Counted from the first letter of the stretch, positions 1-11,067 are shown. The stretch: DNA of 64,000 nt from Choristoneura fumiferana (GCF_025370935.1 NC_133486.1:1691942-1755941); one strand, 5' to 3'. Notes: generated by a model from the sequence alone, not told the origin. Program-made: numbers and translations.

Positions 1-44
1 AAACATATTTTATTGCATTCAATAATTCTTCTTATGCATCTAAA

Positions 45-905
45 TGATTAACCTGATTCTTCGCCTCCAGCTATATTCACATAGACAGTCGGTAAAATTG
101 TGTTTGTTTTGATTTTGTCTAAATTGCTTTTTTAATCCTCTCCACTGGCTTTCGATTCGTTGTGTGTGTGTGTGTCCCGTCTGGTGCCACAAATTTGCTA
201 GTTGGGTCACTATGATTTACCCTTTTATGTATATATCCATGCTCAGGAAGGCTCAGATATGCTCTCCAATAATCCGTGTGAATGATGGAACCTTCCAGAA
301 CATGTTTTTTATAAGTGGCACCAATATGTCCGCAGACCTTTCATTATCGGGACACACCTCAAGCTGCAGATCATCACTGCCATCTTCGATCATTCCTATG
401 ACCCAATGTCCTTCGATATGTCTTCCACGATTGTACTTCCTTTTCCCAAATTTTGATTCGTCGATTTGAACTACTTTATTAGGGCCCCCTATCTTTCCTT
501 GGGCCCTTTGATTTTGTAATTGATAAATAGCTATGGTCTCCCGGCAATAGCTAAACCAGTCGGCCACAGTTCTGGGTGAAACTACCGAACCATCTTCAAA
601 CGCTAGCTCCTTTCTCGTTTGGTGATATGTCAGTCCCTCACTAAATGCGTACATAATTTGGAATATTAGAGTGAGGGACAAGCGTGCGTTCTCGAACCAG
701 GTTCCAACTGCACGGGAGACTGGTTTGGTCCGGCAGTTGCTTTTTCGGCATCTGAATTTTCCAACTTGTCCAGCTTCTTTAGTCAATGTCATTGCCTTGC
801 GGTGGTAGGTGCACATTTTCTCAGTTGGAAGGAGACCTCTCCTCCGCAAACTGGATACATTGTTCCTTTGTTCCCAATTTGGAGAAGATTTTTCTCCAGT
901 TCCAC
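45..905 (-). pseudogene. Merlin/ISXO2-type transposase, copy 1 (frameshifted)
   Basis: This is a DDE transposase of the ISXO2/IS1595 (eukaryotic Merlin) group, a cut-and-paste DNA transposon enzyme. The minus strand reads, in order, a Cys-containing N-terminal part (KFRCRKSNCRTKP), a linker, and the catalytic core with VVQIDESKFGKRK, HIEGHWVIG and PDNERSADILVPLI. A change of frame near 300-310 then leads into IIHTDYWRAYLSL and RVNHSDPTSKFV and ends close to 45. A second break near 840 is a 2-bp deletion relative to the copy at 1966-2735. The gene is therefore broken at least twice. Assignment rests on the IDES and TDYWRAY core motifs. Terminal inverted repeats were not identified. Confidence 0.82.
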
Positions 906-1433
906 ATGGCTCTGTAACAAAAAAATGTAATCAAAATGAGTGAATGCTGCTGCGCGTCCACAAAACATAATGTATACAAATTGCAGTATGAACTTAAAAT
1001 GGGACAAATTTTTCTGAGCGCTGTCCCGCTTATTACTAATACAGTCAGAGCACGCGGTTGATAGATACGCAAGCGATTCGGAGCTTGGGCACGGTTTGCC
1101 TGGTGGATCTGAACTGCTCGTCTGTTCGGGGGTTGCTTTTAAATGCCGCGATAAGGGTGGGGATCCTGGAAGCGTCGCTTGGCGTCATCGCGTAGACACG
1201 CTGGAGAATTGGTTGGTGAATTGGTTTTCCACTAGGATTCCTACACTATTCGCTAGTGACCAACAAATCATCGTCTTTCATATGGTTTTGCTTTCAATAG
1301 CCGATTTAATCCTCTTCCACCGATTCCCAAACCTTGTCCCGGCTTCCACCCGCTCGCAATTAGAATTTTATAAGCTACATTTTCCATCTTATGTTTCGAA
1401 GACCCTCCGTCCCCTGCGCTACACGTTAACAAG

Positions 1434-1883
1434 CTATCGGACTTCATTTGTCGGAGTTGTTGCCTCGACCTCTCTCACAAAAGCAATAGCTGGTCTGGTG
1501 TTGACTTCTTCTCGTCCGTTTCCAATCGGCGTCGTTCTGTTATAGTTCGTTCTATAACTCATACGACCTTGACGATATAGGTACTCGTCCTCTTGTCGAA
1601 GCTCTTTTATTTTGCCATCCACTGCCAGATATTGTGCCGGTGATCGGACGTATCGGGTGCGGTTTGTTATGGCGCTCTCTCTTGTGGGCTCCACGAACTA
1701 CATAGCTACACCTCTCAGTCTCACAACAATGGTTTGTTCAATGCTTCTGAAAAAATCCGCCCCTCTCATAATGGCGGCCTCCTCAGTTCTCGTAGACCAT
1801 AATCTTTGTATGTATAGTGCATAGTGTCGCATTATAGAGTTCACTATATCTCTTTCACTAAAAGCAATCGTCAAAGACTGCAT
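1434..1883 (-). pseudogene. gypsy-like gag fragment between the two Merlin copies
   Basis: Two adjoining minus-strand reading frames (1698-1883, then 1434-1694) resemble the middle of a Ty3/gypsy-like Gag: an IVNSIMRHYALYIQRLW block, a FFRSIEQ block, then an Arg/Asn/Tyr-rich stretch (SYRTNYNRTTPIGNGREE). A stop and frame change separate the two parts. There is no zinc knuckle and no pol nearby, so this is a scrap. The plus-strand frame over 1096-1545 is treated as its shadow. The family call rests on recognised gag-like wording only. Confidence 0.45.
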
Positions 1884-1965
1884 TGACTCAGTATGCTAAT
1901 TTTTAATACCTCTTGTAACGTCACACGTCTTAATTGGATCTGATGACCAAGTCTTAATACATTTA

Positions 1966-2735
1966 ACCATGATTCTTCGCCTCCAGCTATATTCACATAG
2001 CCATTCGGTAAAATTGTGTTTATTTTGATTTTGTCTAAATTGCTTCTTTAATCCTCTCCACTGGCTCTCGATTCGTTGTCTGTGTGTGTCCCGTCTGGTG
2101 CCACCAAATTTGTTAGAAGTGGCACCAATATGTCCGCAGACCTTTCATTATCGGGACACACCTCAAGCTGCAGATCATCACTGCCATCTTCGATCATTCC
2201 GATGACCCAATGTCCTTCGATATGTCTTCCACGATTGTACTTCCTTTTCCCAAATTTTGATTCGTCGATTTGAACTACTTTTTAGGCCCCCCTATCTTTC
2301 CTTGGCCCTTTGATTTTGTAATTGATAAATAGCTATGGTCTCCGGCAATAGCTAAACCAGTCGGCCACAGTTCTGGGTGAAACTACCGAACCATCTTCAA
2401 ACGCTAGCTCCTTTCTCGTTTGGTGATATGTCAGTCCCTCACTAAATGCGTACATAATTTGGAATATTAGAGTGAGGGACAAGCGTGCGTTCTCGAACCA
2501 GGTTCCAACTGCACGGGAGACTGGTTTGGTCCGGCAGTTGCTTTTTCGGCATCTGAATTTTCCAACTTGTCCAGCTTCTTTAGTCAATGTCATTGCCTTG
2601 CGGTGGTAGGTGCACATTTTCTCAGTTGGAAGGAGACCTCTCTCCTCCGCAAACTGGATACATTGTTCCTTTGTTCCCAATTTGGAGAAGATTTTTCTCC
2701 AGTTCCACATGGCTCTGTAACAAAAAAAAATGAAA
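1966..2735 (-). pseudogene. Merlin/ISXO2-type transposase, copy 2 (internally deleted)
   Basis: Direct repeat of 45-905, nearly identical over most of its length. This copy keeps the unbroken N-terminus (start near 2710, WNWRKIFSKLG) through the Cys motif to the linker. It breaks at about 2335, where single bases are missing relative to copy 1, and it lacks about 110 bp of the catalytic region (joined near 2113, where ACCAAATTTGTTAGAAGTGG replaces the longer copy 1 sequence). It cannot encode an active enzyme. The conserved flank shared by both copies (TTCTTCGCCTCCAGC) suggests either duplication of a larger segment or two insertions of one family. Confidence 0.78.
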
Positions 2736-3204
2736 TTAACGCTGCGCCTTTACCACAGTAAATATTATAAATTGCAGTATGAACTAAGGCTTTTTTGATG
2801 GGTTAATACTCTCTGTAGCTTTTGTTTTCCAAACTCGTCCACTACTAGTGCTGATATTTCCCACTGTAATAATAAATTAAGATAAAGTAAGAATAAAGAG
2901 TCTTCTGTTATATTGTCCCGATCTTTTGTATTTTCAAGGGCAAATACGTGATCGTTCGCGATCTGCTGTAAGATTTTTTTTTCCGTATCTTTGCAGGTAA
3001 ACCTTTTTTGGATCTTTCATTTCGTTTCGCCTAACTCTATATTAGCTTGATTGGATTGTGGTCGCAATGATATGGAGGCAATCGTTAAACTTCGTGGCCG
3101 TGTTGCTGAAGTATTTCATAGACTTCATACATACACGTAGATACGTAGATGAAGGGTATCATCGGAGAGATATCGGAGCCACATGCTGAGATGCAATTTT
3201 GCTG
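2736..3204. other. non-coding stretch
   Basis: AT-rich sequence with no supported open frame, repeat unit or RNA gene. The 150 bases next to 3204 may be decayed downstream sequence of the neighbouring viral-like fragment, but I could not align them. Confidence 0.4.
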
Positions 3205-3486
3205 TTAACGATGGTAAGGATGACTCAATAGTGGGTACATATCATTCGATAAATGGAACATACGGGCTATTTTTTTCATGCTCATAGAAAGAGGAACTCC
3301 TTTGTGTACGATGAACTTACCATATATGTAGGTGTCAGACGATGTCCATGTCTCTTCTAACTTTAGCGGGGGTCCTATGCTCGCATGTGTAAAGCAACGC
3401 ATGGTCTTGTGCTCACATGTGTAGTATGCAAGCATCTGGTCATGCCTGTCAACACCACTCATAAATTTGTTATATTCGATAACCAT
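3205..3486 (-). pseudogene. in-frame fusion of piggyBac scrap and rhabdovirus-like L scrap
   Basis: One 93-codon open frame joins two unrelated pieces. The first about 31 residues (VIEYNKFMSGVDRHDQMLAYY) match the conserved piggyBac transposase segment Y-N-x-F-M-x-G-V-D-x-x-D-Q-x-x-x-Y-Y. From about residue 36 (IGPPLKLEETWTSSDTYIYG, then HKGVPLSMSMKKIARMF) it matches the block just downstream of the catalytic centre of rhabdovirus-like L polymerases. The switch lies near 3370-3385. Such an ORF is expected when one insertion lands in another and is not evidence of a working protein. The viral piece is distinct from the longer L fragment at 7981-9939, whose equivalent block reads GLKLKTQETWYSKILFEYSK. 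Confidence 0.7.
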
Positions 3487-3816
3487 TTCTGGTTTTAAAT
3501 TATTGGACGATGATTTGTTTGACTGACCTTTCGGGCTCGCGGGTTCGAAGACGCAGCCCTGGTAATATTGAGGTGGTGATCTGAACAGACTTACAAACTT
3601 TTCGCATTTATAATCTTAGTGAAATTAGTGTGGATATAATAGGGCTTACCTTTATGTAGGGTCAATTCCACGGCTATTAAGGTTGGGAGGAGGTAATGGC
3701 ACCACCTCCGCGCAGAGGGCCTCAAACACATCCGGAGTCAGCCGGAAGGTGTATGAAAACTCCCTGTCCGGCCCGGAGGGGTCCTGGGCATAAATATTTC
3801 ACGGGTCTCGGGGTCT

Positions 3817-4960
3817 TACGAGGGTGGGCTGATAAGTTTCCGAAACGGCACAGAAATAATACATATGTATATGTTTTATGTTTTATTTTTCAAACGTAGG
3901 TAGGCGTTAGGTTAGGTTAGGTTAGCCTTAGCCTAACGTTTCTCCAATGCTGTTATCCCATTCGATAGAAGGTTTCGTCAAGTCCCTCAAAATCCCCATT
4001 TACAGCTTCTATGACTTCAGTATTTGAGGAATATTTTTGTCCACCTAGCCATTTTTAAGATTTGGGAACAAGTGGAAGTCGCAAGGTGCTAAGGCTGGCG
4101 AATATGGAGGTTGGGTTGCAACTTTAGCTGTGTGAACAGGGGCGTTGTCCTGGTGAAGTAAAACTTTTTTATTGTGCAGGTGAGGCCTTTTCTCTTTATT
4201 GCGTCACTGAGATTCTGCAGTAAGTCAGCATAATATTGACCGTTTATCCTTCTTCCTTTCTGTAGCTAATCTACTAAAAGTATTCCTTTGGAATCCCAAA
4301 ATACGGTTGCCATATCACTTTGCCGGCTGACAAAATCGTTTTAGCTTTCTTTGGTGCCGGTTCGCCGCGATTTGTCCACTGCCTAGACTGTTCTTTTGTC
4401 TCCGGCGTGTAGTGGTGGATCCACCTCTCGTCAACCGTTATGTATCGACGTAAAAACTCCCTAGGATTAGACCTGTACTTCTCCAAACATTCCGCCGAAA
4501 GATCCTTGCGTCGTTGCTTCTGCTCATTTGTCAACAGACGCGGCACCCATCGAGCACATAGCTTATTCATTGCCAAATGTTGGTGCAAAATATTAAGTAC
4601 CCGTTCTCTTGAAATGTTTACCATCTCTGGTATTTCCCGTAATTTTACACGGCGATCATCCAATACAATTTTTTTTAATTTTATTGATTCATTTCTGGAG
4701 TCGTTACCTCATTTGGCCGTCCGCTGCGGGGAGCATCGTTACAGCTCTGTCGACCACGTCTAAAGTCGGAAACCCAAGTGTGAACAGTGCTCAAAGATGG
4801 AGAAGAAGACCCCAAAACTTGGTCCAGTTTGGCTTTTATCCGAGTTGCAGTTTTGCCTTTCAAAACATAAAACCTAATAACCGCACGCACTTCCACGCTT
4901 TTAAAAATTACCAGATTTATTATAATTAATTCACGTTGCCTCTGCATTTACGCCAAAGTC
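3817..4960 (-). mobile_element. mariner-family transposon (broken)
   Basis: Tc1/mariner superfamily element with a D,D34D transposase on the minus strand. The left end carries TA followed by CGAGGGTGGGCTGATAAGTT, a mariner-type terminal repeat. The matching right repeat was not found, so the 5' end of the gene side is probably truncated. Around 3900-3935 there are three tandem TTAGG-like units, inside the element. Confidence 0.75.
4070..4947 (-). pseudogene. mariner transposase
   Basis: Cut-and-paste DNA transposase. From 4947 the frame gives an N-terminal helix-turn-helix region (VRAVIRFYVLKGKTATRIK, then VHTWVSDFRRGRQ, then DAPRSGRP). A break near 4680 leads to the next frame, 4663-4274, with the linker (ISRERVLNILHQHLAMNKLC, then RWVPRLLT) and the first catalytic Asp in VDERWIHHYTPETK. 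After a further break the last two Asp of the triad are readable near 4180-4080 as HQDNAPVHT and APCDFHLFPNLK. All three catalytic Asp codons survive, but in at least three frames. Confidence 0.85.
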
Positions 4961-5318
4961 GAGAGATTACAATGACATATATATATTTTTTAATTCATTT
5001 GTTTGTTTCGAAGTGTGTGTTACAAAGTTTCGAATAACGTTAACATCTTTGTAAAGATCCGCCATGTATTGCAATGTATCAATCAAAACAGTTTCGAGGG
5101 AAAAAAAAAGCATGTAAGACTTCTCTTAATGGAATAAACTGCATAACGCAAGTAACCGATGAAATAACCTGCCTGCCTCTCAAAGTATTTGACTCGCGGC
5201 GTTCACCCACCTCTTTTTTTAGGTGGAATATAAGTGCGGCGTACCTGAAAGTATTGAAATCTACGATACTCTGTTGAAAATGGATTTAAAGACGAAGAAA
5301 TTGCAGTAGATATTATTC

Positions 5319-5909
5319 CTAGCACTTCTGCAACTGAACTATACAAGAAATTTTACCATTATGAACCATATTCTGAAAGAGGTCACCTATCAATGGAACC
5401 AACGAAACTGAGAAAACGCTTAGAAGTGAGTTCATAATTATTTGGACAATATTCCTTGGCAAATTCGCAGACCCATACAAGGACGCTATTAGCGAAGCTA
5501 GTGCCATCTCTAGAGAAAGGCGAGGTGAATCTTCAGTTAAAGTTACTTCTGGTGTTACAACACCTGCAGGCATAGTATTAGTCTGGTTTAAAGGTTCTGC
5601 AGAAGGTAAATAATCATTCCTGGTAAGATCAGACTGACTAACTAGTTCTTGAGACGGTGAACAGTTAGTCTCGACTAAAACGTCCTGATCAGACACAGAA
5701 GGATATTCTTCAGTTAAAGCACTAACTTGATTGGAATGCTCTCGAAAATAGTGTCTACGAAAGGAATTAAACAGATGATACGACCTGGAACAATTGTCTT
5801 CTACACAGCGATATTGTTCAAACTTGTGGTTCTCATGAAAAAGTTGGAAATGGATTTTAAGTGCTCGTACGTCTACGACAATAGTGTTACAAATAAAACA
5901 GGTAACCAT
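5319..5909 (-). CDS. C2H2 zinc-finger fragment of a multicopy TE-like gene family
   Basis: 196-residue open frame starting at an ATG at 5909. The first about 60 residues contain two C2H2-type fingers (CFICNTIVVDVRALKIHFQLFH and CVEDNCSRSYHLFNSFRRHYF). An acidic, Ser/Thr-rich linker follows, then a block SLYGSANLPRNIVQIIMNSL resembling a conserved block in long uncharacterised insect and fish proteins that begin with the same finger pair. It begins 11 bp beyond the stop of the gene fragment at 5923-6396, which carries the C-terminal domain of the same protein type, so N- and C-terminal halves occur here in reversed order. Probably an N-terminal scrap. Function unknown. Confidence 0.5.
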   Translation of the reverse strand: MVTCFICNTIVVDVRALKIHFQLFHENHKFEQYRCVEDNCSRSYHLFNSFRRHYFREHSNQVSALTEEYPSVSDQDVLVETNCSPSQELVSQSDLTRNDYLPSAEPLNQTNTMPAGVVTPEVTLTEDSPRLSLEMALASLIASLYGSANLPRNIVQIIMNSLLSVFSVSLVPLIGDLFQNMVHNGKISCIVQLQKC

Positions 5910-5922
5910 GTTTGTTTACTCA

Positions 5923-7802
5923 GTTAGGTAATAGACCACAATCATTCAGTAAACTTTGAACAGACCCGGAAAGTTTGGTTTTTGAAATTGTATTTGCCGG
6001 AAACTTGTAAATTGCTCTTTCTAAGAATTGCCAGACAGGTAAACATTCACTAGGATACTCCAAATTAAGAGCCCATATTATCTTGAAACATGTATCAACA
6101 GTTTTCGAGATGGTTGGCAAATCGTAGATTATGTCGTCAACAACAATGTGATGTGCTATTATTTTTTTCAGAGGACCTGCAACTATCATATATGGTTGAA
6201 CAGTTAATCCCATAGTCTGGTACCTGGCCTGTCGCTTCTGCCGCTCTTCAAGGATCTTCGTTGGTTCTTCAATGTGTGAAATAAAGCTTTGGCGCACTTC
6301 TGCCGCTGATATTCTTTTCCGCTTTAAGTGCACCGGGGCCAACCATGTGCGGTAGAAGTAGCAATAGGGCCAGGTTGCTAGTCTCGGAATTTTGATCTGT
6401 CAAGCAACAATAAAGAAAATTAGTGTAAAATAAAGAAAAGTAGTGTAGTAATTACTAATATTTTTATTATCGGACGCTTTCGTTTTCCACTTACTTAAGC
6501 ACTTAATAGAATAGAATAGAAAACATTTAATTCGAGTATCATAAGACTCGTACATTATATAGGTTAGGTTTTACTTATTACTAGTGTTAGTGTTAATTTA
6601 TTATTTAGTGTAGGCAATTATATAATTACCTACACTAAACAATGATGAAGTGCATATGTCGACAAGTCATTACATTATATAATATAATGACTTTTCGACA
6701 TATGCACCTCGCAACAGTGCCTCATATGTAGAGTTTACGCGGCGCGCGCGGCGTCGTAAATTTCCAACGTTGATTTTTGCGGTGCGCGTCGTGCAACGTG
6801 CCGTTGCACGTTTACGGTGCCGTGACGTGGACATGTGGCCGGGCCCTAAGACATAACTAACCTTGTGCAAGTTGCTTCAATTCTTCTACAAACGGTGATC
6901 GTGTTGATGAGCCTGTAGATATACCGAGTAGTTTGCTCTTCAGTAGCGGTAATTTATCATCCAATGAATGTTCATTGTCAGGATACCAGCGATCGAAGTC
7001 AGCAGTAAGCTTAAATAAAGAGATTAAATTAGTTAGAAAACCTTGAAAATTTACTAAAAATTCTCGTTGCATTAAAACAATGAGTGAATATCGGTTAAGG
7101 TTTCAATCAGTAAAACACATCAACACTCCAACAGCAAATTACTTACCAGCGCGTGCCCCCAAGAGCGCTTCAAACAGGGAAATTCCTGGAGATACGACAG
7201 TTTCTCATTTGAGTGCACACGTTGCTTCCGTTGCTCGTTGGTTCTCTGCCACTTTTCATTGCACAATCCAAAATCATCAGTAGAGCAACGTAACCACTCG
7301 AGGGTTTCCTCTTCCTCTGGCGTGATGGGGAGGTTGCTTGTAGAAGGTGCCGACGATGATGCGGCCGTTGGCGACTTCTGTAGAGAACGTCGTGCTCGCG
7401 GTTCGTACACTCCGTGTTTTCGGTACTTGGCTTTTAAGTTCGAAACTCCGTCGAACAGTCGACCGTGAGCTCGATGTAACCCCACTTTTGGTTTAGTGTA
7501 ATAACTTTCTAACCTTTCTAAAGGAAATACCCGTTCTGAAAAAAAAAACATACCGACATTTATAAAAAGCCATGATTTAGTAATAATAAATTTTCAACTT
7601 AACATAGTGTTTCTGATAGTAACTACTTTGTATATCATGGGCGGTGAATCGGAAATTATACTTACATAAGAGCTTTAGCTCCTCTCATTTCAGCGATGTT
7701 GTGGTTGCTAGAATTCGTCATAAAGTCCAGTATCATAACATTGTCCACTAGTGGCAAATTCCGGGAATCGGCTTTTTCGAAATTAGCCGTCCTTTTGGCC
7801 AT
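5923..7802 (-). pseudogene. multi-exon gene of a multicopy uncharacterised insect family (decayed)
   Basis: Four exon-like blocks. 7666-7802 (ATG at 7802; NLPLVDNVMILDFM, IAEMRGAKAL) ends at a consensus GTAAGT. About 7147-7538 (ETLEWLRCS, EFPCLKRSWGHAL) also ends at GTAAGT. 6862-7009 (LTADFDRWYPD) follows TTTATTTAAG and ends at GTTAGT. 5923-6396 follows TTGACAG. The last two junctions keep phase. In the last exon the frame changes near 6310-6320 between LALLLLLPHMV and the C-terminal domain (RKRISAAEVRQSFI, LTVQPYMIVAGP, YDLPTISKTVDTCFKII). Exons 1 and 2 are out of phase by one base. These features suggest a decayed copy. The domains recur in long uncharacterised insect proteins. No function is assigned. 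Confidence 0.5.
6600..6710. repeat. two adjacent perfect-arm palindromes
   Basis: AGTGTAGGCAATTATATAAT followed by its inverse (6606-6637), then GTGCATATGTCGACAAGTCA with its inverse ending at about 6709. They form two short hairpins next to a GC-rich stretch (6720-6850), probably the end of a MITE. Confidence 0.55.
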
Positions 7803-7980
7803 TTTCTGTTCCGTTAGAGGATAATATGCTGGTTTTATCCACTCTTTGTGTTTAAATAACAAACAAACTACAATTACTACAAAACGAAACGATACGTCAA
7901 CGTCACGTTTGTGTTTGACTTAGACTAGACTGACGTCAGTCTTTTTTTTTAAATAAGGCATTGGAATCATTATCCATTGT

Positions 7981-9939
7981 TCATTTGATGACGTAGAGAA
8001 AGGTCATTTGAAGATCAAAACATTTCAACGAATATCTTAATAATGTAAGATTTTTTTTAAATCTGATATACAGAAACTGTACCGAAAGCTTGTTTCTCGA
8101 AATGGTTTTGAGATTTCCATACATATTAAAAAAGTTAGCATGGCTAATTGCCTTATAAACTTGAGGACATGTTGATATTGTTGATCTGATAACTTTCATG
8201 ATTCTAACCCATATCGTAAGGGGGTCGGGACATCCTCTTTGACTATGTTGAAACAAGTTGGACACTGGTAGTCCTCCCAAGATAGAAGTTATATTGTTGA
8301 GGGCTAAGAGCTCTATTTTCCCTTCACCTCCAACTATCAAATTCTTCCTCTGCATGATGTTGCCGATCTCAAAGGAATAGTTAAAGAACGGAATTAAGGG
8401 AGAGTCATGATTCCTTGAAAGATTTTCTGTACACGTTGAAATACATGTCAAGTATGAGCCAATAGAGGGAAACCCTTCATTGATATCAGGTATAAGGCGG
8501 TTCAGTCGTTTCAAGGAGTCATCTATTCGTTTCGCCTTGTAAAACCTAACTTTGGAGTACTCAAACAGGATTTTCGAATACCAGGTCTCCTGGGTTTTCA
8601 ATTTTAGACCTGAGCTATTGAATATATAATCCAAACTATTTAACAAGAGTTTAACGCACTTCTTGGGGTCTCTGTTCTGTTCGGGATTGAGTTTTATATG
8701 GATCACCTGATTGTATCCTTGACAAATTGTTGTACCATCTATTTAAGTCTCATCAAGAGCAAGTTTAATGAGCATAGTAGTAATGGTCCATGCCTTTTGA
8801 CGCTTTCCTTCGAGTCCTCCGTATTGATCATAGTGGCAGTACTCACCTTCTAAGGGCTCCCCATCTTCCCCTATTTCAGGAGTAGTTAACCTAGAACTCA
8901 GTAATATCATGCTCCTATTAAACCATAAGTAATCTTCATAAAGATTGTTTCTTCCATGAAGACGATCTAATTCTGTGAATATATATTTATTCATGTCATG
9001 TCTTTGTAATTGGTTCCATTTAGAAAGATCAAGGTTTACATTCATGTTACCTTCTTTCGAAATGGAAGAAGCAACCTTATCCATTCTCTTGGTTACCTCT
9101 AGCTCAGAGTTTGTCATTGTCTGTTCTCGGATAAAGGGAAGTATATTTTCACTAACTGATTTTTCCAAGGTTGCTTGCATCAAACGCATTTCATAAGTTT
9201 GTTTGCAAAAAACCCTACCTTTTGTATTCAACTCTCGTTCTTTCCGGCACAATTGTAAAACGTCATCTCTTTCGCTCCTATATCCTTGCTCTTGTTCATT
9301 GATCTTTTTATTCAGCTCCCTTTCATCTCCTTTAAGATGGACGGACTAATACTCTTGGCTCAAAGTCGTCAGTTGCACGTGGTTTCCTTTGGTTATATAA
9401 GTGATGGAAAGCACACGAATCATAAGGCAGGAACCATTGATCTCTTGGTGGTGTACAGGCTGTATCTTTCAATAAATCTTTTTCATCAATCTCTAAATTT
9501 AGTTCAAAATTCTTTCCAAGTTCAACAAATGCCCAATTCTTGAGTTAGAGTTGAATCAATAAACGTTCCTGTCTTATCATTCTGATGGCAATCTGTCCTC
9601 TCTAAACATGATACTAATGCCGTATTCTGGCAATATTGGTAGTTCATATTCGGGTATGTTCCTCTTTTTGAGAAAAAGCCAAATACAAATGAATTCCTGT
9701 TTCATTCATTCCCGGAATTTCCAAGGAGTTTTCCTTGCTGTTAAATCATCAACATTTATTTCTTTTTTTGAGTTTTCTCTCAGCTGCTGGATACCTTCGA
9801 CGGGGCCTAATACGGGGTGGCCGTCATTTTTACTCAAGTTTGATAAGTAAAATGAGATTAATATTTGATCATCTCTTGATAAGTTCATGAGAGAACAGGT
9901 GATCACCGAGATTAATTTCCGGTGATCTTCTAAAGTCAT
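7981..9939 (-). pseudogene. endogenous rhabdovirus-like L (RNA polymerase) fragment
   Basis: Remnant of the large polymerase gene of a negative-strand RNA virus (Mononegavirales, nearest in style to Rhabdoviridae), integrated in the host genome. Blocks in order on the minus strand: 9939-9706 (GHPVLGPVEGI region), 9545-9345 in another frame (CTPPRDQWFLPYDS), 9342-8746 (KERELNTKGRVF, then WNQLQRHDMN, then GGLEGKRQKAWTI), and 8742-7981 (GYNQVIHIKL, DINEGFPSIGSYL). Breaks are frameshifts near 9345 and in 9545-9705 and a TAA at 8743-8745, after which the same frame continues. At the catalytic motif C the triplet GDN reads GYN, so the metal-binding Asp is lost. No N, P, M or G gene was seen. Confidence 0.85.
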
Positions 9940-9999
9940 AATATCTCTAATCTAGAGATTGGGAAATAACATTAGAGGGAAGCCAAACAAGATAAATGT

Positions 10000-10663
10000 T
10001 TACCCGCTATAATCTACGCCGACGTCCTCGGCTACCGCAACTTCCTCCCTCCGAGGGCAAGCGCAAGCGCAAGGGCAGAAGGTCCACTGTGAACTGTAAA
10101 AGAAAAATATATTATAATTAATACCCGAAACGGAATATCTATGTATAATAAATTTATTTATTTTCTTACCAAGAAGCTCCCATCTCCCTCGCAAGCTCAA
10201 ATAGAAGCAAAGTTTCGGGATCACAATTTGCTGCTGGAGCCAGTTTTGCATTAAGTGACACTTGTGTATTGGGCAATTATCATGTATAAGCCCTAACTCA
10301 GGGACTTCATCCCCCGGATACAGTACAAGTCTTGCTGTAGGCATCATTGTCTCCTGCAGCACTTGGAGGTAGTTAGCCCCATTGGCCCTCTCTGGTAGAT
10401 AAATGAGCTCCCCGGGACCAGCCGCACTCATCCAGGCCCACATGTTGACGGTCAAACGACCGGACTCGTGGTTTGAGACCACGTTTTGGGGCTCATACCT
10501 TGTATTGTTCGCACGCCATAGGTGCAGACGGCCATGTTGGCTAAATTTAAAGGATTTTTCATCCGAAAATATGGTGTTCGAAAAATCAAAATCTCGGTAT
10601 TCGCGAGCAAAGCGAACTCTGGCAGCCTTGTTTGTGTGACTCCGTTAAAAATAACTTGGTAGT
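10000..10663 (-). pseudogene. Tc1/IS630-like DDE transposase fragment
   Basis: Minus-strand frame open from about 10663 (after a TAA) with first catalytic Asp in NTIFSDEKSFKF, then HLWRANNTRYEP, then WAWMSAAGPGELIYLP, then second Asp in LIHDNCPIHKC and WLQQQ. This order is typical of the DDE_3/Tc1-IS630 superfamily. The third acidic residue (normally in SPDLNPIE) is not found. Instead the frame meets GTAAGA at about 10169 and a TTTTACAG acceptor near 10098, which may be an intron or chance. The N-terminal DNA-binding part is absent, so this is a fragment. Confidence 0.68.
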
Positions 10664-10863
10664 CGGTTTTTGGTGGTGGCTGCCGGCGCGGTGTAAAGCA
10701 CATCGTACCGTTTTCAATGTGCAATCAAATCGCGTTGCGAACGTCCGCGTCGGCGTGAAAGGGTGCTGCTCATACGAAGTGACAAAGTCGGGGGTTTTAC
10801 GTCTTTTTGTTGATTAGGTTATTTCTTCGCTGATTGTTGAACGCAAAAGTTATTTGTTGCATC

Positions 10864-11067
10864 TCAAGATATTTGTACGTCCCTATTTTGTAAACTTATT
10901 CTATATGTTTTATTCCTTCTACTAAGCACGCGGTATGGCCCATGCTTATTGTATTGGCGCTTGCTTAACCCAGGTGGGTTGATAACTATACAACCTAAAG
11001 TATAAACGTAAATGAGAACTTGTTCGCCCCAACTTCCCGGTAAGTAAACGAAGAGGGGGAAAAACAA
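10864..11067 (-). pseudogene. gypsy integrase C-terminal scrap
   Basis: The frame reads GPYRVLSRRNKTYRISLQ, the post-catalytic barrel of Ty3/gypsy integrases (pattern GPYxVLxRxxKTxxI). The catalytic part is absent here, but the integrase at 16237-16989 on the same strand stops exactly before this segment (KPLIPTY), so the two may be one gene split by a later insertion. Confidence 0.55.

Noticed and set aside
3900..3935. TTAGGTTAGGTTAGG run suggesting a telomeric array
   Set aside because: Only three units, inside a mariner element; too short for a telomere or interstitial array.
9286..9850. Plus-strand ORFs of 80-85 codons
   Set aside because: Antisense shadows of the viral L fragment on the other strand.
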